This document shows, one piece after another, positions 5,699 to 13,305 of a stretch of 36,273 nt of DNA. Where the stretch lies: positions 1-36,273 of the forward strand of contig WGOB01000078.1 in assembly GCA_016124255.1 (NCBI GenBank). Reading direction: 5' to 3'. Each line of letters begins with the position of its first letter. Position 1 is the first letter of the stretch. The translations under genes were made by a program, and so were the position numbers. The DNA is from Alphaproteobacteria bacterium (GTDB taxonomy: Bacteria; Pseudomonadota; Alphaproteobacteria; Caulobacterales; Aquidulcibacteraceae). A model generated the notes under the pieces. The model saw only the letters and a program-made list of their open reading frames with translations. It made no database searches and was not told the DNA's origin.

Positions 5699-7344
5699 GT
5701 GGCGGGCTGGTCTGCGGCCGCGAAGGCGTCCAGGGCGCGCGCTTTGATCGCCTTGTAGTCGAGCTTCCCGTTGGGCGCGCGCGCGACTGTGTCGACGATG
5801 AGCACATGCCGCGGCGCCTTGTAGTGCGCGAGGCGCTCGCGCACGTGGGCGATCAGATCGGCGACCTCCGCCGGCGCGCTGAGCTCGACGAGCGCGGCGA
5901 CGCGCTCGCCCATGCGCGGATCGGGCAGGCCGGTCACCGCCGCGTCGCGAACGCTGGGGTGCTCCTTGAGCGCTTCTTCCACCTCTTCGGGAAAGACCTT
6001 TTCCCCGCCGGTGTTGATGCATTGCGAGCCGCGACCGAGCAGGATGAGCTCGCCCGCGGCGGTCACCTCGGCCCAATCTCCCGGGACGGACCAACGTCTT
6101 CCTTCGATGATCTTGAACGTCGCGTCGGTCTTCGCCTGGTCCTTGTAATATCCGAGCGGAAGAAAGCCGCCGACGGCTGTGCGCCCCCGCTCGCCGGAGC
6201 CTGGCGTCACGCGGCGGCCGTCCTCGGTGAACACCGCGCAGTCCGGACCGATCGTGAAGCGTGCGGTCTCAAACTCCGCGTTCGCCGTCATGATCGACGT
6301 CCCCATGCCGATCGCCTCGGACGAGGAGAAGGCGTCGGTGAGCGCCGCCTGCGGCATGTGCCGGAGCAAACCCTTCTTGTTCTCCCGGCTCCACATCGCG
6401 CCGGACGATATGATCCCAAGCACGCAGCTGACGTCCCAGCGCTCCGGATGCGCGTCGAGCGCATCGAGCATTGGCTGCGCGAAAGGTTGGCCGACGATGG
6501 AGATGCGCGTAACGCGCTCGCGGTGCACGGCGTCCCACAGCGCTTCGGGATCGAAGCGGCCTTTTGGCAGCAGCACCACCGTGCCGCCGAAGGAGAAAGC
6601 GTTGGTCGCGCCGAGCTGGCCGGTGCCGTGCATCAGCGGCGGCGCGATCAGCGCGATCGGGCGCGGCACAATCCCGGCCGCGGCGCGCGGCCCCGCCTCG
6701 TGGGGATGGCCAAGCGGTTCGATGCCGACGAGCGCATTGGAGACGAACCCGTAGCGCCCGAAAAGATCGTGCTGGCGCCACATCACGCCCTTGGGCATGC
6801 CCGTGGTGCCGCCGGTGTAGAGGATCAGCAGGTCGTCGCCGGAGCGCCCCCACGGCGCAGAGACCGGCTGCGCAACGGGCGTGCGCGCGGCGACGTCGGC
6901 GAATGCTTCAGCCCATGGCGGAATGGCTTCGCCCTCATCGGCGATGGCGAGCCATGTTTTGACCAACGGCGCGCGCGTGCGGATGCGCTCGATGAGCGGC
7001 GCATAGAGTGTCTCGAACACCACCGCCTCGGCGTCGCCGTTCTCCAGCAGGTACAGCACCTCGTCGGCGGCGTAGCGGTAATTCACGTTGAAGGGCGCAA
7101 GGCCCGCCTTGAACGCTGCGTAATAGGCGATGAGATAATCAGGCCGGTTCTGCGTGTAGACGGCGACCTTGGATTGGCGCGACAGCCCGCGCTCCAGAAG
7201 ATGTGCGGCAAGCGCATCCGACCGGCGTGAAAAGTCCGCCCAAGTCAGCACGCGCTCGCCCTGGACGATCGCGCGCGCATCGGGGAGCGCAGCCGCGACC
7301 GAATCCCAGACTTCGGCGTGGCTCCAGATCGGCGCCGCGCTCAT
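5695..7344 (-). CDS. Acyl-CoA synthetase (FadD19-like AMP-forming ligase)
   Basis: The 549-aa ANL-superfamily ligase has the P-loop YTGGTTGMPKGV at 176-187, the SSEAIGMG adenine-site region and the GRGSQCINTGGEKVFPEEVE hinge. The C-terminal catalytic lysine is in APNGKLDYK (about K527). It joins a carboxylic acid to CoA with ATP through an acyl-adenylate. The SQCINTGGEKV hinge recalls the mycobacterial FadD19/FadD17 group, which activates steroid side-chain or other branched acids, but the substrate is inference. It starts as ATGA over the dehydrogenase stop and ends as GTGA over the transporter start. Confidence 0.92.
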   Translation of the reverse strand: MSAAPIWSHAEVWDSVAAALPDARAIVQGERVLTWADFSRRSDALAAHLLERGLSRQSKVAVYTQNRPDYLIAYYAAFKAGLAPFNVNYRYAADEVLYLLENGDAEAVVFETLYAPLIERIRTRAPLVKTWLAIADEGEAIPPWAEAFADVAARTPVAQPVSAPWGRSGDDLLILYTGGTTGMPKGVMWRQHDLFGRYGFVSNALVGIEPLGHPHEAGPRAAAGIVPRPIALIAPPLMHGTGQLGATNAFSFGGTVVLLPKGRFDPEALWDAVHRERVTRISIVGQPFAQPMLDALDAHPERWDVSCVLGIISSGAMWSRENKKGLLRHMPQAALTDAFSSSEAIGMGTSIMTANAEFETARFTIGPDCAVFTEDGRRVTPGSGERGRTAVGGFLPLGYYKDQAKTDATFKIIEGRRWSVPGDWAEVTAAGELILLGRGSQCINTGGEKVFPEEVEEALKEHPSVRDAAVTGLPDPRMGERVAALVELSAPAEVADLIAHVRERLAHYKAPRHVLIVDTVARAPNGKLDYKAIKARALDAFAAADQPAT

Positions 7345-8654
7345 GCGGCCTCCGCGGACTCGGCGATCTCGCGGACGATATCGGCGGCGTCGCCGTACTT
7401 CTCCATCGCGGCTTGTTTGAGTTGCGGCAGCGAATAAGCGGGGAACATCGGATCATCGACGTCGCGGTAGGCGCGCAGGTGCTGCTTGGCGACGGTGACT
7501 TTGTGCACTTCTGTGGGCCCGTCCGCGATGCCCATCACCAGCGCGCCGACGACCTGGGCCGCAAACGGCATCTCGTTGGACACCCCGAGCGCGCCGTGGA
7601 TGTGCAGGGCGCGCGCGGCGATGTCGTGATAGACCTTCGGCATCAACGCCTTGATCGCGGCGATGTCCTTGCGGACTTTGCGATAGTCGCGATGCTTATC
7701 GATCGTCCAGGCCGTCTTCATCACGAAGAGGCGGAATTGCTCCAGCTCGATATAGCTGTCGGCGATGTGCATCTGCACCGTCTGCTTGTCGGCGATGACC
7801 CCGTCGCGGGTCTTGCGCGATACGGCGCGGCGACACATCAGATCGAGCGCGCGCTTGCAGGCGCCGACCGTGCGCATCGCGTGATGGATACGACCCCCGC
7901 CAAGGCGCGTCTGCGAGATTGCGAAGGCGCCGCCGCGTTCGCCGAGGATGTGGTTCTTCGGCACGCGCACATCAGTGTAGCGGATATTCGCTTCGCTGCC
8001 GTCGCGCCCGCCATGGACCGAGACGTTGCGCACGATCTCAACGCCCGGCGTATCGGTCGGCACGATGAACATCGACATGCGGCTATAGGGCGACGCGTCA
8101 GGATCGGTAACCGCCATCACGATCAGGAATTCGCTCCACTTGGCGTTGGTGGAGAACCATTTCTCGCCATTGATCACCCAATGATCGCCGTCCTCGACGG
8201 CCGAGGTGACGAACATCAGTGGATCGGAGCCGCCCTGCGGCTCCGTCATCGAGAATGCGGAAACGATCTCATTGTTGAGCAGCGGCTTGAGGTATTTCTC
8301 CTTCTGCTCGGGCGCGCCGAAATGCGCGATGATTTCGGCGTTGCCGGTGTCGGGCGCCGCACACCCGAACACGGACGGCCCGAAGATCGTGCGTCCAAGG
8401 ATTTCGTTCATCAGGCCAAGCTTCACCTGGCCATAACCCTGGCCGCCGAGCTCCGGCCCGAGGTGGCAGGCCCATAGGCCCTGCGTCTTGACTGTGGCCT
8501 GAAGCGGCCGAACCAGCGCCTGGTAGCGTGGGTTCTTCACGTCGGCGGGGTGCAGCCCGATGTGCCCGAGCGGATCGACCTCGGTGGAGACGAAGGCCTC
8601 CATCCAGTCGAGCTTCTCCTGGAATTCGGGCTCGGTCTCGAAATCCCACGCCAT
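7341..8654 (-). CDS. Acyl-CoA dehydrogenase
   Basis: The 437-aa flavoprotein of the acyl-CoA dehydrogenase family has the FAD/substrate motif FSMTEPQGGSDP, the WFSTNAKWSEF segment and a C-terminal helical domain with ARALHIHGALGVSNEMPF. It forms the trans-2-enoyl-CoA and passes electrons to electron-transfer flavoprotein. The ATG at 8654 has GGGAG upstream, and the protein from there (MAWDFETEPEF) matches the family's N-terminus; the 27 residues ahead in the frame are rejected. First gene of the operon with the synthetase and MFS genes; no clear promoter was found in the 136-base divergent gap before 8791. Confidence 0.93.
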   Translation of the reverse strand: MAWDFETEPEFQEKLDWMEAFVSTEVDPLGHIGLHPADVKNPRYQALVRPLQATVKTQGLWACHLGPELGGQGYGQVKLGLMNEILGRTIFGPSVFGCAAPDTGNAEIIAHFGAPEQKEKYLKPLLNNEIVSAFSMTEPQGGSDPLMFVTSAVEDGDHWVINGEKWFSTNAKWSEFLIVMAVTDPDASPYSRMSMFIVPTDTPGVEIVRNVSVHGGRDGSEANIRYTDVRVPKNHILGERGGAFAISQTRLGGGRIHHAMRTVGACKRALDLMCRRAVSRKTRDGVIADKQTVQMHIADSYIELEQFRLFVMKTAWTIDKHRDYRKVRKDIAAIKALMPKVYHDIAARALHIHGALGVSNEMPFAAQVVGALVMGIADGPTEVHKVTVAKQHLRAYRDVDDPMFPAYSLPQLKQAAMEKYGDAADIVREIAESAEAA

Positions 8655-8790
8655 GCAGTATCTCCCTGTCCGGCCGTTGCCGTCGGCCTGTGCTCGTTTG
8701 AGGGGCAACCATACCGGGGCCTGGAAAGCCGACAAGCCCGGGCCCGCCGCGCCTGTCGCGCGGGAACCGCCGCCATGCTAGAGCCGGCGC

Positions 8791-10851
8791 ATGCAGGAGA
8801 TCGGGACCAAAAAGCTCGCGATCATCGTGTCGGTCGACATCGTCGGCTATTCCGCGTTGGCCGAAGCCGATGAAACGGCGGCGGCCGACGAGGTGGGCCG
8901 GGTCCGCGATCTCCTCGATTCCGCAGCGCTGGTGGAGGGCGGGCGCATCTTCAGCACCGCCGGCGACGGCTTCATGCTGGAGTTCGCCAGCGCCTCGGGC
9001 GCGCTCTCCGCGGCGCAGGCGATTTGCGCCTCTCTCGATCGGCGACGGCTGCGGATCGGCGTCCACCTGGGCGACGTCCTGCTCGCGCCCAATGGCGATC
9101 TGCTGGGGCACGGCGTGAACGTAGCTGCGCGCCTGCGCCAGATCGCGATGCCGGGCGCCATTCTCGTCTCCGTCGATGTGCGCCGCGCGGTGCGCGGCGC
9201 GCTTGCCGCGCGGCTCCATCCTCAAGGAGCGGTGCGGCTCGATAAGCTGCGCGAGGCGCTCGAAGTGTTCACCCTTGAGGAGGGCCCCGCGATGCGCGCG
9301 GGCGGTCAGCTGCGCCAGGACCCGCTGCTGGCTGTGCTGCCGTTCGACAACCACGCCGACGGCGAGGACCTGGCGTTCTTCGCCGACGGCGTGGCCGATG
9401 AGATTATCCTGATCCTGATGCGCCAGTCCCAGCTGCGCGTGATCGGGCGCACATCCGCGTTTCAGTTTCGCGGCTCGGCAAAAGCGACGGCGGCGTCGGC
9501 GCTGAGCGCTACCCACGTGCTTGACGGTTCGGTGCGGCGCTCCGGCGCCCGGCTGCGCGCGAACGCGCAACTCACCGATGCCGAAAGCGGCGTGGCGCTC
9601 TGGAGCGCGCGCTATGACCGCGATCTCGTCGACGCCTTTGCGCTGCAGGACGACATCGCCGCCGAAGTCGCGCGCGCGCTGAAATACGCGCTGATGCGTC
9701 CCGAGCGCGGCGCGCAACAGGTCGATCCCGCGGCGTATGATCTCTACCTTCGCGCGCGTCATATTTGGCTGACGCTCAGCGATGTTGAGGAAGAGCAGGC
9801 TGAGACGCTGCTCGAACGGTGCGTCGCGCTGGCGCCGGACTTCGCCAATGGCTGGGCGGCGCTTGCGAGCGTGCGGGCGTTCCTGCTCCCGCGCGACCGC
9901 GATCTTATCGGCGATCCGCGCCACGAAGAGGCGGTTCTCGCAGCCAAGCGCGCGCTGGAAATCGATCCGGACTGCCCCCAGGCGTTCGTGGCGCTGTCGC
10001 TCCTGAAGCCGGCGTTCGGCGACTATGAGGAGAAGCTGCGCCTGACGGACGAGGCGCTGCGGCGCACGCCCAACGATCCAGCGCTGCACGTGGCGCGCGC
10101 GGCGTGGCTGTTCAGCGTCGGGCGGCTTGGCGACGCCACCGCGACGCTGGAATGGGCGCTGCGGCTCGATCCCCTAGGGCCGGCGGTGGAATCGCTGCGC
10201 GCCAGCCTCCTGAGCGCGCGGGGCGACGTCGAGGCCGCGCTAGAGGTGGTCCACGGGGCCTGGCTCCGGTGGCCGGATTCCGCGTTCACCTGGTACATCA
10301 TGTGGATCACCTATTGTCTCGCCATGAAGCTCGACGAGGCCGCCGCGCTGGCGACGCCGCGCCTGACGCCGACGCGCGGCGTGAGCCCCCGCGACGTCAG
10401 CGTGCTGCGCAATTACGTCGACCTGCTGCGCCGCACGCCGGACGAGCAGCGCGCGGCCGGCGCCGCCATCGTCAACGCCATGAGCCGGGGCGACGGCCCG
10501 ATCACGCTCTCAAGCTGCATGATCGCAGCGCGGTTCGGCTGCGCCGACCAGGCGTTCAAGGCGTTGGATCGGGCGCTGGACAAAGCCCGCCCGATCCGCC
10601 CCGACGCCCATGACGGCTTCGGCATGGCCCGCGCGCAATCCTCGCTGCAGCTGTTCGTGAACACCGGCGGGACGCCGTTCCATCGCCATCCGCAGTTTCC
10701 CAGGTTGTGCGCACGCCTGGGCCTGGCGCAGTATTGGTTGAAGACCGGCCGTTGGCCCGATTGCGCCGAGGATGAGGGTCTGGCGTACGACTTCAAGGAC
10801 GCCTGCGCGGCCGCTGTGGCGGCTCTCGTTGGGCCGCCCGGCGCCGACTGA
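8791..10851 (+). CDS. Class III cyclase domain fused to TolB-like and TPR regions
   Basis: The 686-aa protein has an N-terminal nucleotide cyclase domain (about 8-165), a TolB-like region starting PLLAVLPFDN (about 178-300) and TPR-like helical repeats from about 310 to 600. Metal-binding Asp16 (SVDIVGYS) and Asp59 (STAGDG) and the transition-state Asn110 and Arg114 (VNVAARL) are present. The usual Lys before the TAGD motif, which selects adenine, appears to be Ser55, so substrate specificity or activity may differ. No membrane segment was seen. This domain order is common in alphaproteobacteria, with unclear physiological roles. It reads divergently from the acyl-CoA operon, and its stop overlaps the candidate rpoE promoter. 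Confidence 0.88.
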   Translation: MQEIGTKKLAIIVSVDIVGYSALAEADETAAADEVGRVRDLLDSAALVEGGRIFSTAGDGFMLEFASASGALSAAQAICASLDRRRLRIGVHLGDVLLAPNGDLLGHGVNVAARLRQIAMPGAILVSVDVRRAVRGALAARLHPQGAVRLDKLREALEVFTLEEGPAMRAGGQLRQDPLLAVLPFDNHADGEDLAFFADGVADEIILILMRQSQLRVIGRTSAFQFRGSAKATAASALSATHVLDGSVRRSGARLRANAQLTDAESGVALWSARYDRDLVDAFALQDDIAAEVARALKYALMRPERGAQQVDPAAYDLYLRARHIWLTLSDVEEEQAETLLERCVALAPDFANGWAALASVRAFLLPRDRDLIGDPRHEEAVLAAKRALEIDPDCPQAFVALSLLKPAFGDYEEKLRLTDEALRRTPNDPALHVARAAWLFSVGRLGDATATLEWALRLDPLGPAVESLRASLLSARGDVEAALEVVHGAWLRWPDSAFTWYIMWITYCLAMKLDEAAALATPRLTPTRGVSPRDVSVLRNYVDLLRRTPDEQRAAGAAIVNAMSRGDGPITLSSCMIAARFGCADQAFKALDRALDKARPIRPDAHDGFGMARAQSSLQLFVNTGGTPFHRHPQFPRLCARLGLAQYWLKTGRWPDCAEDEGLAYDFKDACAAAVAALVGPPGAD

Positions 10852-10874
10852 TCCGAAGCTTGCCTCCGGTCGTA
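10849..10874 (+). promoter_or_regulatory. Candidate RpoE (ECF11) autoregulatory promoter
   Basis: TGATCC (10849-10854) is followed after 16 bases by CGTA (10871-10874), upstream of rpoE-chrR. TGATCC is the known -35 element of the Rhodobacter RpoE/ChrR group; the -10 and spacer assignments are from memory and less certain. The -35 overlaps the TGA stop of the cyclase gene. Confidence 0.6.
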
Positions 10875-10975
10875 CCGGGGGCATGCGTACGCCCTCGTCA
10901 GTCCATCCTGTCGCTGGTCCTGCGTATGCGCGTCGGTTCGGCGGAACGCCCCCGGGCGGCTCAAGGGGCGTCTAC

Positions 10976-11548
10976 ATGGGAAACGTGGTGACGATGCACA
11001 GCCGCCAGGGGATGAGTGACGAAGACCGGCTGGTCGCTGTCGCCTCCGGCGACCGCGCGGCGTTCCGGGCGGTGTTTGAGAATTTCGCGCCGCGCGTGAA
11101 ATCCTATCTGATGCGTCTGGGCGCCTCTGGCGCGATCGCGGAGGATCTGGCCCAGGATGCGATGGTCCAGGTGTGGCGCAAGGCCGGCAACTACGACCCC
11201 GGCCGCGCGCGCGCCTCAACCTGGATTTTCGTGATCGCGCGCAACGCCTGGATCGACAAGCTGCGCCGCGAAAAGGTCGAGCTTGCGTACCAGGCGGCCG
11301 CCGATCCCGAGCCTGACGGGCAGGAGGCGCCCGATGACGCCGCCGAGCGCACCCAGACCCAGGCCCAGATCGAAGCCGCAATCAACATTCTTTCCGAGGA
11401 GCAGAAACAAGTGGTCCGTTTGTCTTTCTTCGAAGACAAGCCTCATTCCGAGATTGCAGAGACGCTCGCTATGCCGCTTGGCACGGTGAAGTCGCGCTTG
11501 CGCCTCGCGCTGATGAAACTGCGCGCGCATTGGGAGCGCTACGCATGA
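10976..11548 (+). CDS. rpoE: ECF RNA polymerase sigma factor, RpoE/ECF11 type
   Basis: The 190-aa protein has ECF sigma region 2 (AIAEDLAQDAMVQVWRKA, ASTWIFVIARNAWID) and region 4 (HSEIAETLAMPLGTVKSRLR). Followed directly by a ChrR-type anti-sigma, it matches the RpoE-ChrR pair that answers singlet oxygen and peroxide in Rhodobacter and relatives. I chose the ATG at 10976, with AAGGGG 9 bases upstream; ATGs at 10994 and 11012 in the same frame are also possible. The longer frame from 10772 runs back into the cyclase gene. A candidate autoregulated promoter lies about 100 bases before the start. Confidence 0.9.
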   Translation: MGNVVTMHSRQGMSDEDRLVAVASGDRAAFRAVFENFAPRVKSYLMRLGASGAIAEDLAQDAMVQVWRKAGNYDPGRARASTWIFVIARNAWIDKLRREKVELAYQAAADPEPDGQEAPDDAAERTQTQAQIEAAINILSEEQKQVVRLSFFEDKPHSEIAETLAMPLGTVKSRLRLALMKLRAHWERYA

Positions 11549-12162
11549 GCCCCTCTCATCATCCCGCAGACGACATTCTCACCGCCTATGCCGCCGGCGC
11601 GCTTGAGAGCGGCTTCGGTCTCGTCGTGGGCGCGCACGTCGAGATGTGCCCGGCCTGCCGGCGCCGTCTTGGCGCGCTGGAGGCGGCCTCCGGCGACGCG
11701 TTGGCCGACTTGCCTGGCGCAGCGCTCGCGGCCGACGCGTACGCACAGACGGTTGCGCGGCTTGACGGCGTCGAGACGCACGCGCCCGTGGCGGACCGCC
11801 GCCCGTTGCTCGAACGGCTTCCGCTGTCGAAGAAAAAATGGATTGCGCCGGGCGTGTGGGTTTCGGCCGTGAAGACGCCGCACGCCGCCGATGACCGCGT
11901 CTACGTGCTGCATGTCGGTCCTGGCCGCCCGACTGCGCGCCACACCCATCTCGGCGCCGAGTTCTGCACGGTGTTGAGCGGGTCTTATCGCGACGAGCTT
12001 GGTGTGTTTCGCGCCGGCGACTTCGCCGCCGCCGATGGCGCGCTCGAACACCAGCCCCTGGTGGCGGGCGATGAAGCGTGCGTCTGCTTGTTCGCGACGG
12101 AAGGGCGTCTGCAGGCCAAAGACTGGGTCGGGCGGCTTGCCTTCGCGTATGCCGACGTCTGA
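11545..12162 (+). CDS. chrR: ChrR-type zinc anti-sigma factor with cupin domain
   Basis: The 205-aa protein matches ChrR. The N-terminal anti-sigma domain has the zinc set His6, His31, Cys35, Cys38 (H-x3-C-x2-C at 31-38). The C-terminal cupin (about 110-200) has His133, His135, Glu139 and His169. ChrR binds RpoE and releases it under singlet oxygen, with the cupin domain needed for the response. The ATG at 11545 overlaps the rpoE stop as ATGA; the frame's earlier start at 11530 lies inside rpoE. Every zinc-ligand position I can recall for Rhodobacter ChrR is conserved, so it should be functional. Confidence 0.93.
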   Translation: MSPSHHPADDILTAYAAGALESGFGLVVGAHVEMCPACRRRLGALEAASGDALADLPGAALAADAYAQTVARLDGVETHAPVADRRPLLERLPLSKKKWIAPGVWVSAVKTPHAADDRVYVLHVGPGRPTARHTHLGAEFCTVLSGSYRDELGVFRAGDFAAADGALEHQPLVAGDEACVCLFATEGRLQAKDWVGRLAFAYADV

Positions 12163-12288
12163 GTGACGTCCGTCACGTCTTGAGCGCGGCGCGCAAAAGC
12201 GCCCGCGCCTTGCCGCCTTTCGCACACGTTTGATCAATATCCCGACCATCGCCGCGCACACAGACGCGACGGCGAAATGGAGGACCCG

Positions 12289-12324
12289 ATGCCTTTACCC
12301 GCACGCACAGGCTTTGTGCTTTAA
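12289..12324 (+). other. Possible 11-codon leader ORF
   Basis: An ATG with GGAGG 5 bases upstream opens MPLPARTGFVL, followed by TAA. It is one of two small frames with good ribosome sites in the 514-base gap after chrR. Its size makes chance likely; it could be a leader peptide for the membrane peptide gene at 12439. Confidence 0.25.
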
Positions 12325-12398
12325 GGCCTTGCGCATGGATGCCCGCTGAGACTGCGCACGCGCGTATGACCCGTGCGAACGGCTTCAAGGCGAACACG

Positions 12399-12428
12399 CA
12401 GCAAGGCTTTGACATTTCACCCTTGCTG
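12399..12428 (+). promoter_or_regulatory. Hairpin touching the ribosome site of the small membrane peptide
   Basis: CAGCAAGG (12399-12406) pairs perfectly with CCTTGCTG (12421-12428) across a 14-base loop. The last stem base is the first G of the GGAG ribosome site (12428-12431). It could modulate translation; no function is shown. Confidence 0.35.
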
Positions 12429-12438
12429 GAGATCGATC

Positions 12439-12549
12439 ATGTATCGCTCGACGCTGATGCGCGTCGCGATCATCCTCATCGGTCTCGTTGTGTATCTCGG
12501 CATCGCGAGCCCGGTGATGGTGACGGCGACGCATGTCGTGAGCGCGTAG
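12439..12549 (+). CDS. Small single-pass membrane protein, 36 aa
   Basis: A short frame reads MYRSTLMRVAIILIGLVVYL followed by GIASPVMVTATHVVSA. It has a basic N-terminus and one hydrophobic helix, so it is a likely inner-membrane peptide. GGAG lies 7 bases before the ATG, and a strong terminator begins 22 bases after the stop, so it looks like a free-standing gene. I do not recognise a family. It follows rpoE-chrR by 276 bases; no recognisable sigma site was found directly in front. Confidence 0.6.
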   Translation: MYRSTLMRVAIILIGLVVYLGIASPVMVTATHVVSA

Positions 12550-12571
12550 TCAGAGATGAACGCCTCACGGC

Positions 12572-12606
12572 AAAGGCGCGGAGACGAAAGCGCTCCGCGC
12601 CTTTTT
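12572..12606 (+). terminator. Intrinsic terminator
   Basis: A 12-bp stem from AAAGGCGCGGAG to CTCCGCGCCTTT with a 9-base loop ends in TTTTT. It closes the small membrane peptide gene. Confidence 0.9.
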
Positions 12607-12675
12607 GCTGCCTGGGCGCCTGACGCGGCAGCCGCGAGTCGCTTATAGGCGGAGAATCATTCGCGAGGTCCCGCC

Positions 12676-13182
12676 ATGCGCACCATGCTCGTCATCGCCG
12701 CCGCCGCGGCGCTCTTGCTCCCGGCCTGCGGCGAGCGCAGCCAGGGGCCGGCGGCTGCGCCTCAGCCGGTGGCGGCCGTCGCGCCGGAATCGGAGACCGC
12801 CGCGGCTCTGCGGGCCGCCCGTGGCAAGTATTATTTCGACTTCGTCAAGGATGCGGGCATGGAGCGCTACGCCGCCGAGAACCTGGGGCTCGACGCCCAG
12901 GCCGCCGCGCGCTTCTCGCAGAACATGGACATCCAGGGCGTCGGCGCCATCGCGGCCGCGAACGGCGTGGAGGCGCTGGTCTTCACCGGCTGCGCCGAAG
13001 CCAGTTGCGGCGGCGGAGCGGGCCCGCTCAGCGTGATCGCGATCGACGTCCAATCGGGCGACGCGTTTGTCGGGGTCAAGGACGCCGAGGGCGAGGCGGT
13101 GCTGAAACCGCTGCCGCGCATCCAGATGCTGCTGACGGAAACCTCGCCGACCAATTCCTGGTCGAACCCGACGCGCGACTAG
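12676..13182 (+). CDS. Hypothetical lipoprotein
   Basis: The 168-aa protein has a signal peptide ending in a lipobox (LLPAC, Cys19), then an Ala/Pro-rich linker and a globular region. That region has the phrase KYYFDFVKDAGMERY and a Cys pair in FTGCAEASCGGG that may form a disulfide. The family is not recognised. GAGG precedes the ATG by 8 bases. It is convergent with the SRPBCC-like gene and ends 76 bases before the shared terminator. Confidence 0.7.
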   Translation: MRTMLVIAAAAALLLPACGERSQGPAAAPQPVAAVAPESETAAALRAARGKYYFDFVKDAGMERYAAENLGLDAQAAARFSQNMDIQGVGAIAAANGVEALVFTGCAEASCGGGAGPLSVIAIDVQSGDAFVGVKDAEGEAVLKPLPRIQMLLTETSPTNSWSNPTRD

Positions 13183-13252
13183 AGCATCGCGCGTCCGCTG
13201 CTTTGCCATCAGCCGGTCGGCCAGCGGCTTCGCGCTCCGATCAAGGACGCCA

Positions 13253-13284
13253 AAAGAAAAGGGCCGGGATCGCTCCCGGCCCTT
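13253..13284 (-). terminator. Intrinsic terminator
   Basis: An 11-bp stem (AAGGGCCGGGA with TCCCGGCCCTT, TCGC loop) has a TTTTCTTTTGG tail on the minus strand. It lies 21 bases after the stop of the membrane-anchored SRPBCC-like gene and may also serve the convergent lipoprotein gene. Confidence 0.85.
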
Positions 13285-13305
13285 CGTGCTTGCACGCGGC
13301 TGCGC

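Noticed and set aside
4424-6094. Full-length minus-strand frame as a 556-aa MFS protein
   Set aside because: The first 132 residues lie antiphase within the acyl-CoA synthetase gene and are Arg-rich; the GTGA overlap start at 5698 is preferred.
8269-10089. A 606-codon minus-strand frame opposite the acyl-CoA dehydrogenase start and the cyclase gene
   Set aside because: Arg/Ala/His-rich composition typical of antisense frames in GC-rich DNA; no domain motif; both opposite-strand genes are clear.
10943-10970. EcfG-type promoter in front of rpoE (GGAAC at 10943)
   Set aside because: No CGTT at the required distance; the TGATCC element upstream fits this sigma family better.
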